Source: JAVBOO01 sp031550435 (GTDB taxonomy: Bacteria > Bacillota > Clostridia > Lachnospirales > WRAX01). From it: 33,964 nucleotides of DNA. Below are positions 13,395 to 21,013 of this stretch, piece after piece. Numbering within the stretch: position 1 is the stretch's first letter; every line of letters begins with the position of its first letter. The position numbers and the translations under genes were made by a program. Where the stretch lies: NCBI GenBank assembly GCA_031550435.1, contig JAVBOO010000036.1:1-33964 (forward strand), in the 5' to 3' direction. Below the pieces are notes generated by a model. That model was not told the origin of the DNA. It ran no database searches and saw only the letters and a list, made by a program, of their open reading frames with translations.

Positions 13395-14695
13395 GAACGC
13401 ATTTATCCCTGTTTTCCGGGATAGGTGGCCTCGACCTTGCGGCAGAATGGGCAGGATTTACAACGGTTGGACAATGCGAGTTTGCAGACTTCCCCACAAA
13501 GGTGTTGGAAAAGCACTGGCCGGAAGTTCCGCGCTGGCGTGATATTAGAACACTTACAGGGGAGGACTTTTATGCAAGAACTGGACTTCGAACAGTTGAC
13601 ATTATTTCCGGAGGATTCCCATGCCAGCCTTTCAGTGTGGCTGGAAACCAAAAAGGGAAAGAGGACGACCGTTACCTCTGGCCGGAAATGCTCCGAGTTA
13701 TCCGAGAGCTTGCGCCGAGTTGGATTGTCGGTGAGAACGTGCCTGGAATCTTACACATTGCCGCAGACGACGTTTGCAAGGACTTGGAGCGTGAAGGCTA
13801 CAAAGTCGGGATATTTGATTTTGAAGCTGCGGCTGTCGGAGCAAAACATCGCAGAGAGCGGTTCTTCTTTGTGGGCCACACCAAACACGATGGACGGGCT
13901 TCCGAGCAGGAGTTACGAAGCAATGAAACGACAGGCGACAATCGGAGGAAGGAAGAACAGGAGAAGACCGGGGAACTTGCGAGAACAGATAGACCCCTTG
14001 ATGTGTCAAGCGTACAAGGACGCAAGCACAGAAGCGAACATGAGGGAACAAGTCACACCGGAAGTAATGGCAATGTGGCCGACACCGACCGCCTGCGAAT
14101 GGAAAGGACGAGGGCCGAACAGCAAGCAGCAGGGATTAGCGGAAAAAGTAAAGTTGTGGCCGACACCATGCGCGTCGGAGGCACGGCAGGGACTGCAAAT
14201 ACGGAGGCCGGGCAAGAAGGGCAAGCAACAGAGTTTAACAACGGCGGTGATGCTATGGCCAACGCCGACTGCATCGGACACATTCGACAGACAAGTGGGA
14301 ACCCCGCACGTCACGAAGAACGGTACAATCCGTCATATAAACGAAGCCGGGGGACAAAGCTTCATGAGACTGTCGCAGGTTGCGAAAATGCTCCCAACAC
14401 CAACCACAAGAGATTACAGGTCGCCAGACTTAAATGCAGAATCAAACCGATTCCAACAGAAATCAGAACTAAACTCAGTGGTAGGCGGCCAATTAAATCC
14501 CGATTGGGTGGAATGGTTGATGGGCTTTCCCCTTGGCTGGACGAACCTGACGGAATTCCCCGAATTGCGGTCGGAATAAAGAATAGGGTGGACAGACTTA
14601 AATCCCTCGGAAACGCAGTAGTCCCGCAGCAAGCCTATCCAATATTTAAGGCAATATACGAAATTATGGAGGGTTTGAATGAAACCAATACTTAA
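13391..14695 (+). CDS. dcm: C5 DNA cytosine methyltransferase
   Basis: The product is 434 aa. Motif I (LFSGIGGLDLA), the catalytic motif IV (GGFPCQPFS, nucleophile C78), motif VI (ENV, E115), motif VIII (RRERFFFV, about residue 155) and motif X (LGNAVVP, about 405) are present in order. Residues about 165-385, where the target-recognition domain belongs, are a polar, repetitive region with VADTDR, VADTMR, MANADC and NAPNTNH. GGAGG precedes the ATG at 13391. No restriction enzyme lies beside it, so it probably protects phage DNA. A complete second gene lies within it in the +1 frame. Confidence 0.92.
   Translation: MRTHLSLFSGIGGLDLAAEWAGFTTVGQCEFADFPTKVLEKHWPEVPRWRDIRTLTGEDFYARTGLRTVDIISGGFPCQPFSVAGNQKGKEDDRYLWPEMLRVIRELAPSWIVGENVPGILHIAADDVCKDLEREGYKVGIFDFEAAAVGAKHRRERFFFVGHTKHDGRASEQELRSNETTGDNRRKEEQEKTGELARTDRPLDVSSVQGRKHRSEHEGTSHTGSNGNVADTDRLRMERTRAEQQAAGISGKSKVVADTMRVGGTAGTANTEAGQEGQATEFNNGGDAMANADCIGHIRQTSGNPARHEERYNPSYKRSRGTKLHETVAGCENAPNTNHKRLQVARLKCRIKPIPTEIRTKLSGRRPIKSRLGGMVDGLSPWLDEPDGIPRIAVGIKNRVDRLKSLGNAVVPQQAYPIFKAIYEIMEGLNETNT
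13572..14579 (+). CDS. overprinted WPTPTA-repeat protein nested inside the C5 methyltransferase gene
   Basis: This 335-codon frame lies wholly inside the methyltransferase gene, shifted +1. GGAGG sits 6 nt before its ATG. The product starts MQELDFEQLTLFPEDSHASL, continues with TTVTSGRKCSEL and TFARTWSVKATKSGY, then carries repeated motifs LWATPNTMD, WPTPTACEW, WPTPCASE, WPTPTASD and LPTPTTRDY, and ends with LNPDWVEWLMGFPLGW. From memory this matches a widespread hypothetical phage family found with Dcm genes, though no search was possible. The same DNA encodes catalytic motif IV in the other frame. Its function is unknown; association with methylation or anti-restriction is inferred from position. 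Confidence 0.65.
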   Translation: MQELDFEQLTLFPEDSHASLSVWLETKKGKRTTVTSGRKCSELSESLRRVGLSVRTCLESYTLPQTTFARTWSVKATKSGYLILKLRLSEQNIAESGSSLWATPNTMDGLPSRSYEAMKRQATIGGRKNRRRPGNLREQIDPLMCQAYKDASTEANMREQVTPEVMAMWPTPTACEWKGRGPNSKQQGLAEKVKLWPTPCASEARQGLQIRRPGKKGKQQSLTTAVMLWPTPTASDTFDRQVGTPHVTKNGTIRHINEAGGQSFMRLSQVAKMLPTPTTRDYRSPDLNAESNRFQQKSELNSVVGGQLNPDWVEWLMGFPLGWTNLTEFPELRSE

Positions 14696-15512
14696 ATACC
14701 CCGGAGCGAAATGGCGGCTATCTGGGTGGATTATGCAATATATGCCGCCGCATGAAAGCTATTTAGAGCCTTTCTTCGGCAGCGGCGCAGTTTTCTTCAA
14801 CAAAGTACCCGCACGGATAGAGACAATAAATGATATAGACGGAGCAATCGTGCAATTCTTCAAGACCTGCAGGGACTTCCCGGACGAGTTAGCACGAGCA
14901 GTAGAGTTGACACCTTGGGCACGGGACGAATTTATGGCAGCAAGTCCGAGGCGCGAAAATGTGAACGACATAGAGCGAGCGCGACAATTTGCCGTTAAGT
15001 GCTGGATGGCGTTCGGCGCCAGACTAGAAACAAGCAAAAGCTGGCGGCACTCCACCGGAGCCAAAGAGAATGGCGGACCGGATAACCCTAAACTTTGGGC
15101 AAGAGTGCCGGGCTTGATATATGAGGTTGCCGCCCGGCTAAAAGAGGCACAAATCGAAAACCGCCCAGCGGTAGAGACGATAAAGGCACATAACGGACCG
15201 GCCGTTCTAATATATGCCGACCCGCCTTACATACGCAGCACCCGGACACTGCATGGAGACCAATACAAGCATGAAATGACAGACAGCGACCACAAGGAAT
15301 TCCTTGCAGCTATTAATGAGCACACCGGAATGGCGGTTATTTCTGGCTATGATAACGAGCTATACCGCGAAATCTTAAAAGATTGGGACATGGTGCAAAT
15401 GAAAACCACAGCGGAGCGAGGCATACAGAGAACTGAGTGTTTATGGATTAATCCGGCGGCAGTTTCTAAGTTGTCCGAGCAACAAGACACTTTGAAAGGA
15501 GCAGCGGAATAA
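14679..15512 (+). CDS. N6-adenine DNA methyltransferase (D12/Dam class)
   Basis: The product is 277 aa. The opening LKYPGAKWRLSGWI and EPFFGSGAVFF form the AdoMet-binding FxGxG region, and YADPPY (D181-P-P-Y184) is the catalytic motif of the alpha-class. It likely methylates adenine in a short site, perhaps to evade host restriction. It overlaps the end of the cytosine methyltransferase by 17 nt and has GGAGGG upstream of the ATG. Confidence 0.93.
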   Translation: MKPILKYPGAKWRLSGWIMQYMPPHESYLEPFFGSGAVFFNKVPARIETINDIDGAIVQFFKTCRDFPDELARAVELTPWARDEFMAASPRRENVNDIERARQFAVKCWMAFGARLETSKSWRHSTGAKENGGPDNPKLWARVPGLIYEVAARLKEAQIENRPAVETIKAHNGPAVLIYADPPYIRSTRTLHGDQYKHEMTDSDHKEFLAAINEHTGMAVISGYDNELYREILKDWDMVQMKTTAERGIQRTECLWINPAAVSKLSEQQDTLKGAAE

Positions 15513-15559
15513 CGGGAGCACCAAGACCGATAAACAGATGTTTCAGATGTGGCGACTTC

Positions 15560-15895
15560 ATGCATGAACGTCCCAACCTCACCTACGAAGAAAACAGGCG
15601 ATACCGCGTTAAATGCTATACCTGCGGACAGTTCATAGAGTTTAACGCTGACAGTTACGAGGAAGCATTTGCGCTATACGAAGCAATGTTTGAAGGACAG
15701 ACGCTATATCCGATTGAGGATTTGCATGAGGATTACGGAAGTGTCCTTTGTCACAATATACCGATATGCGAACCGCCGACAGTCGCAAGTTGTATTGATT
15801 GCGGCTATGACGAGCAAGAGTACACACATTTTTCGCTTATTCCAAAACTGATGTGGATTGAAAAGGACGGCAGAATTGCGCCGCATGAATGGTGA
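15560..15895 (+). CDS. zinc-ribbon protein, start uncertain
   Basis: From the first ATG the product is 111 aa with CYTC near residues 19-22 and CIDC near 78-81. The ATG has no ribosome site. The frame is open upstream to 15497 and encodes another CFRCGDF segment, which would complete a four-cysteine zinc site with CYTC. AAAGGAG at 15495-15501 lies 7 nt before an ATA at 15509 that overlaps the previous stop. The true start is therefore probably ATA at 15509 (128 aa), or an ATG mutated to ATA. No family was recognised. Confidence 0.7.
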   Translation: MHERPNLTYEENRRYRVKCYTCGQFIEFNADSYEEAFALYEAMFEGQTLYPIEDLHEDYGSVLCHNIPICEPPTVASCIDCGYDEQEYTHFSLIPKLMWIEKDGRIAPHEW

Positions 15896-15909
15896 AGGAG
15901 GCACGAAGT

Positions 15910-16263
15910 ATGAGAAGAAAACTGACACCGAATGAACGCCGGGCAGTTTATCAAAAAATGAATGGTCGTTGCGCCTATTGCGGGTGCGAATTATCCATGA
16001 AGACAATGACAGTAGACCATGTTATTCCGCTTGCCCACCACGGCGGAAAAGATAACATTGATAATATGCTCCCCGCCTGCCGTTCCTGCAACCACTATAA
16101 AAGCACTTTGACACTTGAGAAATTTAGAGCAGCGGTTGAGAGGTTTCCTGCCGTTTTGGCAAGGGATAGCGTTACATATCGAAACGCCGTGAGATTCGGA
16201 GTAGTAAAACCTGCACCGCATAAAGTGAAATTCTATTTTGAACGACAGGAAGAAAACAAATGA
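15910..16263 (+). CDS. HNH endonuclease
   Basis: The product is 117 aa. GRCAYCGCEL provides the first zinc pair, TVDHVIPLAHHGGKDNIDNM the catalytic H and metal-binding N, and LPACRSCNHYKS the second zinc pair. HNH proteins of this size are often encoded near phage terminase genes and can be needed for packaging; here it is about 1.5 kb upstream of the terminase small subunit. It could equally be a free-standing homing-type nuclease. GGAGG precedes the ATG. Confidence 0.9.
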   Translation: MRRKLTPNERRAVYQKMNGRCAYCGCELSMKTMTVDHVIPLAHHGGKDNIDNMLPACRSCNHYKSTLTLEKFRAAVERFPAVLARDSVTYRNAVRFGVVKPAPHKVKFYFERQEENK

Positions 16264-16442
16264 ACATCGTAAGCGTAACAGGATATTCTCCAAATAACCT
16301 CAAATATTGCCCAGAGTGTGGCGCAAATTATTTCCCCCATACAACATACCACGGTGACGGTAGAATGAAATGCGGTGATTGCGGATTGGTTTGTTACATC
16401 GTTGAAGCCGAGGACAGCCACCGGGAGGAGGATGAAGAATGA
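16260..16442 (+). CDS. small zinc-ribbon protein
   Basis: The product is 60 aa with CPEC (residues 17-20) and CGDC (38-41) and an acidic tail (EAEDSHREEDEE). It overlaps the HNH stop as ATGA, so it is translationally coupled. Such DNA- or protein-binding ribbons are common in this part of phage early operons; no function can be assigned. Confidence 0.7.
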   Translation: MNIVSVTGYSPNNLKYCPECGANYFPHTTYHGDGRMKCGDCGLVCYIVEAEDSHREEDEE

Positions 16443-16675
16443 ATGTCAAAATCGAACCGTACAGCGGCGGAGCAAGTGTTGTATGCCTCCCCCTTCAACG
16501 CAATATACCACACCCGCAGAGAGCAGACTGGAAGCTGGTTGTTTGCGCCAAATGTGGTGCAGAGTGCTGGGAAAGCGACTTAACAAGGGAAACTATGAAA
16601 ACTTTTCCAGAACTTACAGCCCTTTGCACAGAGTGTGCTTTGCGGCAGGGAATGGGAGGTAGGGACTGTGAATGA
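16439..16675 (+). CDS. small cysteine-rich protein
   Basis: The product is 78 aa with CAKCGAEC near residues 36-43 and CTEC near 63-66, consistent with a third consecutive zinc-ribbon-type protein. GGGAGGAGG lies upstream and the ATG overlaps the previous stop. No family was recognised. Confidence 0.65.
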   Translation: MNVKIEPYSGGASVVCLPLQRNIPHPQRADWKLVVCAKCGAECWESDLTRETMKTFPELTALCTECALRQGMGGRDCE

Positions 16676-16901
16676 TATAAAACTCAAACCCTGCCCGTTT
16701 TGCGGCTGCGAGGCAAAAATATACGTTTCCTGCGGCCAAAAACACAAAATCGACAAGGATGGAGGCATATTAGCTCCCTTGGGCGTTGTATGTAAAAACA
16801 TTGACTGTGCGGCGAGCATGAGCGTTTATTACAAAATAGCTGATTTAGCGGCAGCATGGAACAGACGAGAGGAATACGACCGGGAATACGGCGACGATTA
16901 G
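16668..16901 (+). CDS. Lar-like restriction alleviation zinc-finger protein
   Basis: The product is 77 aa. LKPCPFCGCEAKIYV at residues 6-20, a later CKNIDCAAS, and the ending DLAAAWNRR match the Lar/restriction-alleviation family of phage proteins. The Rac prophage Lar modulates host type I restriction. Together with two methyltransferases this supports an anti-restriction cluster. It starts at GTG with GGGAGG upstream. Confidence 0.8.
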   Translation: MNDIKLKPCPFCGCEAKIYVSCGQKHKIDKDGGILAPLGVVCKNIDCAASMSVYYKIADLAAAWNRREEYDREYGDD

Positions 16902-16918
16902 CAGAAAGGGCGGCAAAA

Positions 16919-17083
16919 ATGGATATCGAGAAAGCAATACAGATACTTTACGCGGCATGGAAAGAGTCGGTTCGGGACTCCGCGTTTCAAAACTCGCAAA
17001 AACTTGACTGGGAAGAAGCGTTATACAGCGGCATAACTGCCATGCAGGAGAAACGGAAACAAGAGGCAGCGAAAGATGACTAA
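16919..17083 (+). CDS. hypothetical small helical protein
   Basis: The product is 54 aa, predicted all-helical, with no recognised domain. AAAGGGCGG precedes the ATG at 16919, and the next gene's ATG overlaps its stop by 8 nt. Confidence 0.6.
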   Translation: MDIEKAIQILYAAWKESVRDSAFQNSQKLDWEEALYSGITAMQEKRKQEAAKDD

Positions 17084-17207
17084 AACCCAGAAAGACAATC
17101 ACTGTAAAAGATGGGACATGCTTAACGAATGGCTTAATACCATACGTCGGATGTTCGACAAGCCCGCGCGGGATAAGATCGAGAATCCTTACAGGGTGAA
17201 GGAGTAA
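17076..17207 (+). CDS. hypothetical 43-residue protein
   Basis: This short frame begins with an ATG overlapping the previous gene and ends 28 nt before the late regulator. The product is basic and helical (CKRWDMLNEWLNTIRRMF). GCAGCGAAAG gives only a weak ribosome site; translational coupling to the upstream gene is likely. Confidence 0.5.
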   Translation: MTKTQKDNHCKRWDMLNEWLNTIRRMFDKPARDKIENPYRVKE

Positions 17208-17235
17208 ACAAGCACAGTCAGGACGGAGGGGCAAG

Positions 17236-17685
17236 TTGGACATAAAAGACATAAAAACATTGCTTTGGCGTTGGGGCGATACCTTAGAGTATTGCGCCAA
17301 GAAGCAAAGCGAGATCAGCGGACTGAGAAGGTTAATAAACGATATCGCGACCGAATCCCCTCCGCCGCCGAACGGAATGCCGAAAGCGTCGGGCATAAGC
17401 AATTCCGTCGAAAACGCGGTAATAAAAATCATAGATAAGTACGAGGCTGCAATAACGGAACTTTCGCAAGATATAGAGAAAGCCATGTCGGCCAAGAAAA
17501 AGATTGACGATGCTATTTTACTGCTCGAACCGAACGAGCGCAAAATAATCCGCCTGAGATACGCGAAAGGTTACGGCTGGGAGTCTATACCGCTGCAGAT
17601 GCATTATAGCCGCCGGCAATGTTTTTTTCTTCACGATAAAGCTTTAGAAAAGATTGCACTTTTTTGCACTAAATTTGATTTATAG
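17236..17685 (+). CDS. sigma-like late transcription regulator (ArpU/RinA type)
   Basis: The product is 149 aa. Residues 1-95 form a helical coiled region; residues about 96-140 (LEPNERKIIRLRYAKGYGWE, SRRQCFFLHDKAL) resemble sigma-70 region 4. It is the last gene before the terminase and a terminator, the usual position of late-gene activators in Firmicute phages. It probably activates the packaging and morphogenesis operon. The TTG start has GGAGGGG upstream. Confidence 0.8.
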   Translation: MDIKDIKTLLWRWGDTLEYCAKKQSEISGLRRLINDIATESPPPPNGMPKASGISNSVENAVIKIIDKYEAAITELSQDIEKAMSAKKKIDDAILLLEPNERKIIRLRYAKGYGWESIPLQMHYSRRQCFFLHDKALEKIALFCTKFDL

Positions 17686-17730
17686 TATCAATAAGGCAAA
17701 AGCTTTAAATTACATTCTCTTTCTTTTCTC

Positions 17731-17754
17731 AGCCCTTCGGGGCTATTTTTATTA
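17731..17754 (+). terminator. rho-independent terminator between early and late regions
   Basis: AGCCC-TTCG-GGGCT forms a 5-bp stem with the stable TTCG tetraloop, followed by ATTTTTATTA. It lies 45 bp past the late regulator and 20 bp before the terminase small-subunit start. Confidence 0.85.
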
Positions 17755-17774
17755 CGATTAAGGAGGTGGAACCT

Positions 17775-18224
17775 ATGGCAAGAACCCGAAAGATAAAAAC
17801 GGCCAATGAACTCGAAAAGCGATGGAAAGAATATATGGATGATTGCGATAATCAGAAGGTTCTTACTCATGATTTCAGCTCAAAAAACAGCGAGTTTGTA
17901 AGCGCTGAGCTTAAAAGATCCGTCACATATACCATAGAGGGGTTTTGTGATTTCCTAGACCTTTCGAGAAGCAAGTTTTATGAGTTCTACGCCGATGACG
18001 ACCGATATAGGGACACGGTTACGCGCATACGCGAAAAATGCGAAGTCGACGCGCGAAAAAAGTTCGAGCTCGGAATATTGCCGACACAATTGGCGGGTCT
18101 TTGGATGTCAAGGTATGGTTACAGCACGAAGACGGATAACGCAGTTCAGATAACTCCGTCTAACGGCAAACTTGATGCGATACTTGATCAGCTGTCGGGT
18201 GAACAAAATGTTGCTATCGGATAA
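17775..18224 (+). CDS. terS: terminase small subunit
   Basis: The product is 149 aa. The N-terminal half has an HTH-like region (YTIEGFCDFLDLSRSKFYEF, about residues 56-75), then a helical oligomerisation region (RIREKCEVDARKKFELGILP) and the typical TQLAGLWMSRYGYSTKTDN end. It recognises phage DNA for packaging and hands it to the large subunit, whose start overlaps its end by 17 nt. The ATG follows AGGAGGTGG. Confidence 0.9.
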   Translation: MARTRKIKTANELEKRWKEYMDDCDNQKVLTHDFSSKNSEFVSAELKRSVTYTIEGFCDFLDLSRSKFYEFYADDDRYRDTVTRIREKCEVDARKKFELGILPTQLAGLWMSRYGYSTKTDNAVQITPSNGKLDAILDQLSGEQNVAIG

Positions 18225-19536
18225 ATACCGCGCATTCGTGAAGCATAATTGCCTCGTTGAATTCTTGGAAGGTACTACATTCGCCGGCAAAACCACTGTC
18301 GGGATAGTCAAGTTCATGCTAAAAGTCGAAGCATCGAATAAGACGGCGCATATACTAAGCGGGCTGGATGTCGGAACGATAGAGAAAAACCTGATAAACA
18401 AAGAATTCGGCCTGATCGATGTCTTTGGGTTTAAGGCGAGTTATCATTCCGGAGGGTCGGGGAATATTATTTTGCCGCATATCGCGCTTAACGGCGAACG
18501 CGGTCAAAAAATAATATACGTGCTCGGCTACGCAGATAAAGCTCGCTGGAAGAAAGCGCTTGGGGGTCAATACGGCTGTGTATATATCGACGAAATAAAC
18601 ATAGCTGATATGGATTATGTGCGTGAAGTTTCAATACGCTGTGATTACTTATTGGCTACTCTGAATCCCGACGACCCTTCATTGCCTGTTTATGAAGAGT
18701 ACATCAACCACAGCAGGCCCCTCCCCGTATGGGAGCACGAAACGCCGCCCGAATTGCTCAAGCAGCTCAACGGAGAGACAAAAAAAAGCTGGACGCATTG
18801 GTATTTCAGCTTTGAGCACAACGCAGCTCTTACGCCTGAGAAACGCGAGCAGATTGAAAGCAGCGTTGCGAAAGATACTAAGCTGTACAAGAACAAAATA
18901 CTAGGCCTGCGCGGGCGCTCCACGGGGCTTATTTTTAATCTTGAGAGACGGAATATAATAACACACGACCAAGCTAAAGAATACAAATTCAGCCTGTTTT
19001 CTTGCGGCGTAGACACGGCATACAGTCAAAAATCGGATGATACTTTTTCATTCGTGTTCACAGGCTTTACCGAGTGCCGAAAGAAAATAGCTCTAGCGGA
19101 GCGTGTGTACAATAACAAAACTTTATCAAAGCCCCTCAGCCCGAGCGATATAGCTGTAAAGCTCGTTGAGTTTCTTGAGCTTTGCCGAGCGCAATGGGGA
19201 TTGGCGAAAGATATTTTTATCGATAATGCTGATCAGGCGACGTTATTGGAGTGCCAAAAGTATAAGAGACTTAACGGGGGGCTTTATAACTTCATTGCCG
19301 CCTACAAAAAAATGAAGATTCTTGACCGTATAAATCTTGAATCCGGATGGCTGGCTAAGGGAGACAGTTTGGTTGCGGACAGCTGTGCCGGCTTGATTAA
19401 CGAAATGAATGTGTACAGCTGGAAAGAAGACAAGAATGAGCCCGAAGACAAAAATGACCACAGCATCAACGCTTGCCAGTATTCATGGCTGCCATACATC
19501 GGAAGAATAGGAGACGGTAAAAATGGGGTGGTTTAA
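18208..19536 (+). CDS. terL: terminase large subunit
   Basis: The product is 442 aa. The ATPase has Walker A GTTFAGKTT (residues 22-30) and Walker B CVYIDEIN (about 127-134), followed by a coupling segment ATLNPDD. The C-terminal nuclease has acidic residues in GVDTAYS, IFIDNAD and NDHSINA. It drives DNA packaging and cuts the concatemer. The ATG at 18208 is used since the N-terminus then begins just ahead of Walker A as in related enzymes; the upstream ribosome site GGGTGA is modest. Confidence 0.95.
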   Translation: MLLSDKYRAFVKHNCLVEFLEGTTFAGKTTVGIVKFMLKVEASNKTAHILSGLDVGTIEKNLINKEFGLIDVFGFKASYHSGGSGNIILPHIALNGERGQKIIYVLGYADKARWKKALGGQYGCVYIDEINIADMDYVREVSIRCDYLLATLNPDDPSLPVYEEYINHSRPLPVWEHETPPELLKQLNGETKKSWTHWYFSFEHNAALTPEKREQIESSVAKDTKLYKNKILGLRGRSTGLIFNLERRNIITHDQAKEYKFSLFSCGVDTAYSQKSDDTFSFVFTGFTECRKKIALAERVYNNKTLSKPLSPSDIAVKLVEFLELCRAQWGLAKDIFIDNADQATLLECQKYKRLNGGLYNFIAAYKKMKILDRINLESGWLAKGDSLVADSCAGLINEMNVYSWKEDKNEPEDKNDHSINACQYSWLPYIGRIGDGKNGVV

Positions 19537-21013
19537 AAATATGATAAAAAACTGGCTTGAAATCCGGCCCGCACTGGGAAAGTCCGTTCTGATACACGAA
19601 CCGTTCACGTTCGAGGCTGAAATCTTTCGCAATAAGCTCTGGTATCGCGGGGATCCGTCTGAGCTCTCTCAGTTTTATGCCCAGATAGACGATTACAACG
19701 GTAATACATCATTCTGGCAATCAAAATCGAGCTATGGGATAGACTTCCGAAAGATGCATAGCGGCCTGCCGGCATTGATAGTTGACACACTTTCGGATAT
19801 CGTGTGCAATGACCTTATAGACATCGATACGGGTTCTTTTGATAGTAAAGCCGTGTGGGATGCCGTTGCGGAAGATAACAACTTCAAGAAGCTGCTCAAA
19901 AAGGCGGTGCGCGCTGCTTTGTCAGAGGGTGACGGCGCTTTCAAAATAAGCTATGACCCTGACATATCAATGTACCCTATAATAGAATTTTACGGGGCCG
20001 CCGAGACGGAATTTATTTTTAAAAGAGGTCGAATAGATCAGGTTATATTCAAATCGACATTTATGTATAAAAACAAAACTTATACTCTCAAGGAATTTTA
20101 TGCCAAGAAGAGTATAAGCTATAAGCTGTTTGATCAACAGGGCAATGAAGAGCCTCTAAGCAAGATACCTCAAACCGAAGGACTTAAAGATGTGTCAAAC
20201 GATGCATCTTTTTTAATGGCTATCCCGCTTATGTTTGATGAAAACCTTAAGCACCAAGGGCGCGGAAGAAGTATTTTTGACAGTAAAATAGGCGCGTTTG
20301 ATGCTTTGGATGAGGTCATCAGTCAATGGATAGACGCTATCAGGGCAGCAAGAGCGGTTAAATACATACCCGAAATATTTCTGCCGAAGGACCCCGAAAG
20401 CGGCGCGACTCTCAGGCCTAATCCCTTTGATAACAGGTACATCAAAACCGAATCGGATTTGCGGGAAAGCGGCTCGACAAACAAGATAGAGCTGATACAG
20501 GGAACAATTGACACGCAAGCATTTTCCGATAGCTACAACAGCTATCTCGATACATGCTTACAAGGCATTATCAGTCCCTCGACGCTTGGAATCGACGTTA
20601 AAAAGCTTGATAACGCCGAGGCTCAGCGCGAAAAAGAGAAAGCGACGCTATATACTCGTAACCGACTTATTGAGGTTTTGCAGGATGTTTTGCCAAGGTT
20701 GGCAGATGCTGTTCTAAAAACTTACGATATGCTGCGCCTAAAAACGCCGGGCAAGTACGATGTTTCGGTCGAGTTCGGCGAATATGCAAATCCGTCGTTT
20801 GAAGCTCAGGTTGAAACCGTGGGTAAGGCTAAGCAATACGGTATCATGAGTATCGAAACCGTTGTTAACGAACTTTACGGCGACGTATGGACGGAGGACG
20901 AAAAAAACGCCGAAATAGAGCGTCTCAAATCGGAGCAAGGAATTAATGCCCCTGAGGACGAGGATCCGATTACCGATACGCTTTTCGATGAATCGGGTGG
21001 TGTAATTGGCTGA
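19523..21013 (+). CDS. portal protein
   Basis: The product is 496 aa, the usual length for SPP1 gp6-type portals. Features include the N-terminal WQSKSSYGIDFRKMHSGLPA, the VSNDASFLMAIPLMFDEN region and the C-terminal helix-rich part with NAEAQREKEKATLYTRNRL. It forms the dodecameric ring through which DNA is packed. It overlaps terL by 14 nt and is followed directly by the minor capsid protein. Confidence 0.92.
   Translation: MGWFKNMIKNWLEIRPALGKSVLIHEPFTFEAEIFRNKLWYRGDPSELSQFYAQIDDYNGNTSFWQSKSSYGIDFRKMHSGLPALIVDTLSDIVCNDLIDIDTGSFDSKAVWDAVAEDNNFKKLLKKAVRAALSEGDGAFKISYDPDISMYPIIEFYGAAETEFIFKRGRIDQVIFKSTFMYKNKTYTLKEFYAKKSISYKLFDQQGNEEPLSKIPQTEGLKDVSNDASFLMAIPLMFDENLKHQGRGRSIFDSKIGAFDALDEVISQWIDAIRAARAVKYIPEIFLPKDPESGATLRPNPFDNRYIKTESDLRESGSTNKIELIQGTIDTQAFSDSYNSYLDTCLQGIISPSTLGIDVKKLDNAEAQREKEKATLYTRNRLIEVLQDVLPRLADAVLKTYDMLRLKTPGKYDVSVEFGEYANPSFEAQVETVGKAKQYGIMSIETVVNELYGDVWTEDEKNAEIERLKSEQGINAPEDEDPITDTLFDESGGVIG

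Noticed and set aside
13698..14051. Leftward frames opposite the methyltransferase region
   Set aside because: Cysteine/histidine/arginine-rich translations without ribosome sites; explained as antisense to a doubly coding region.
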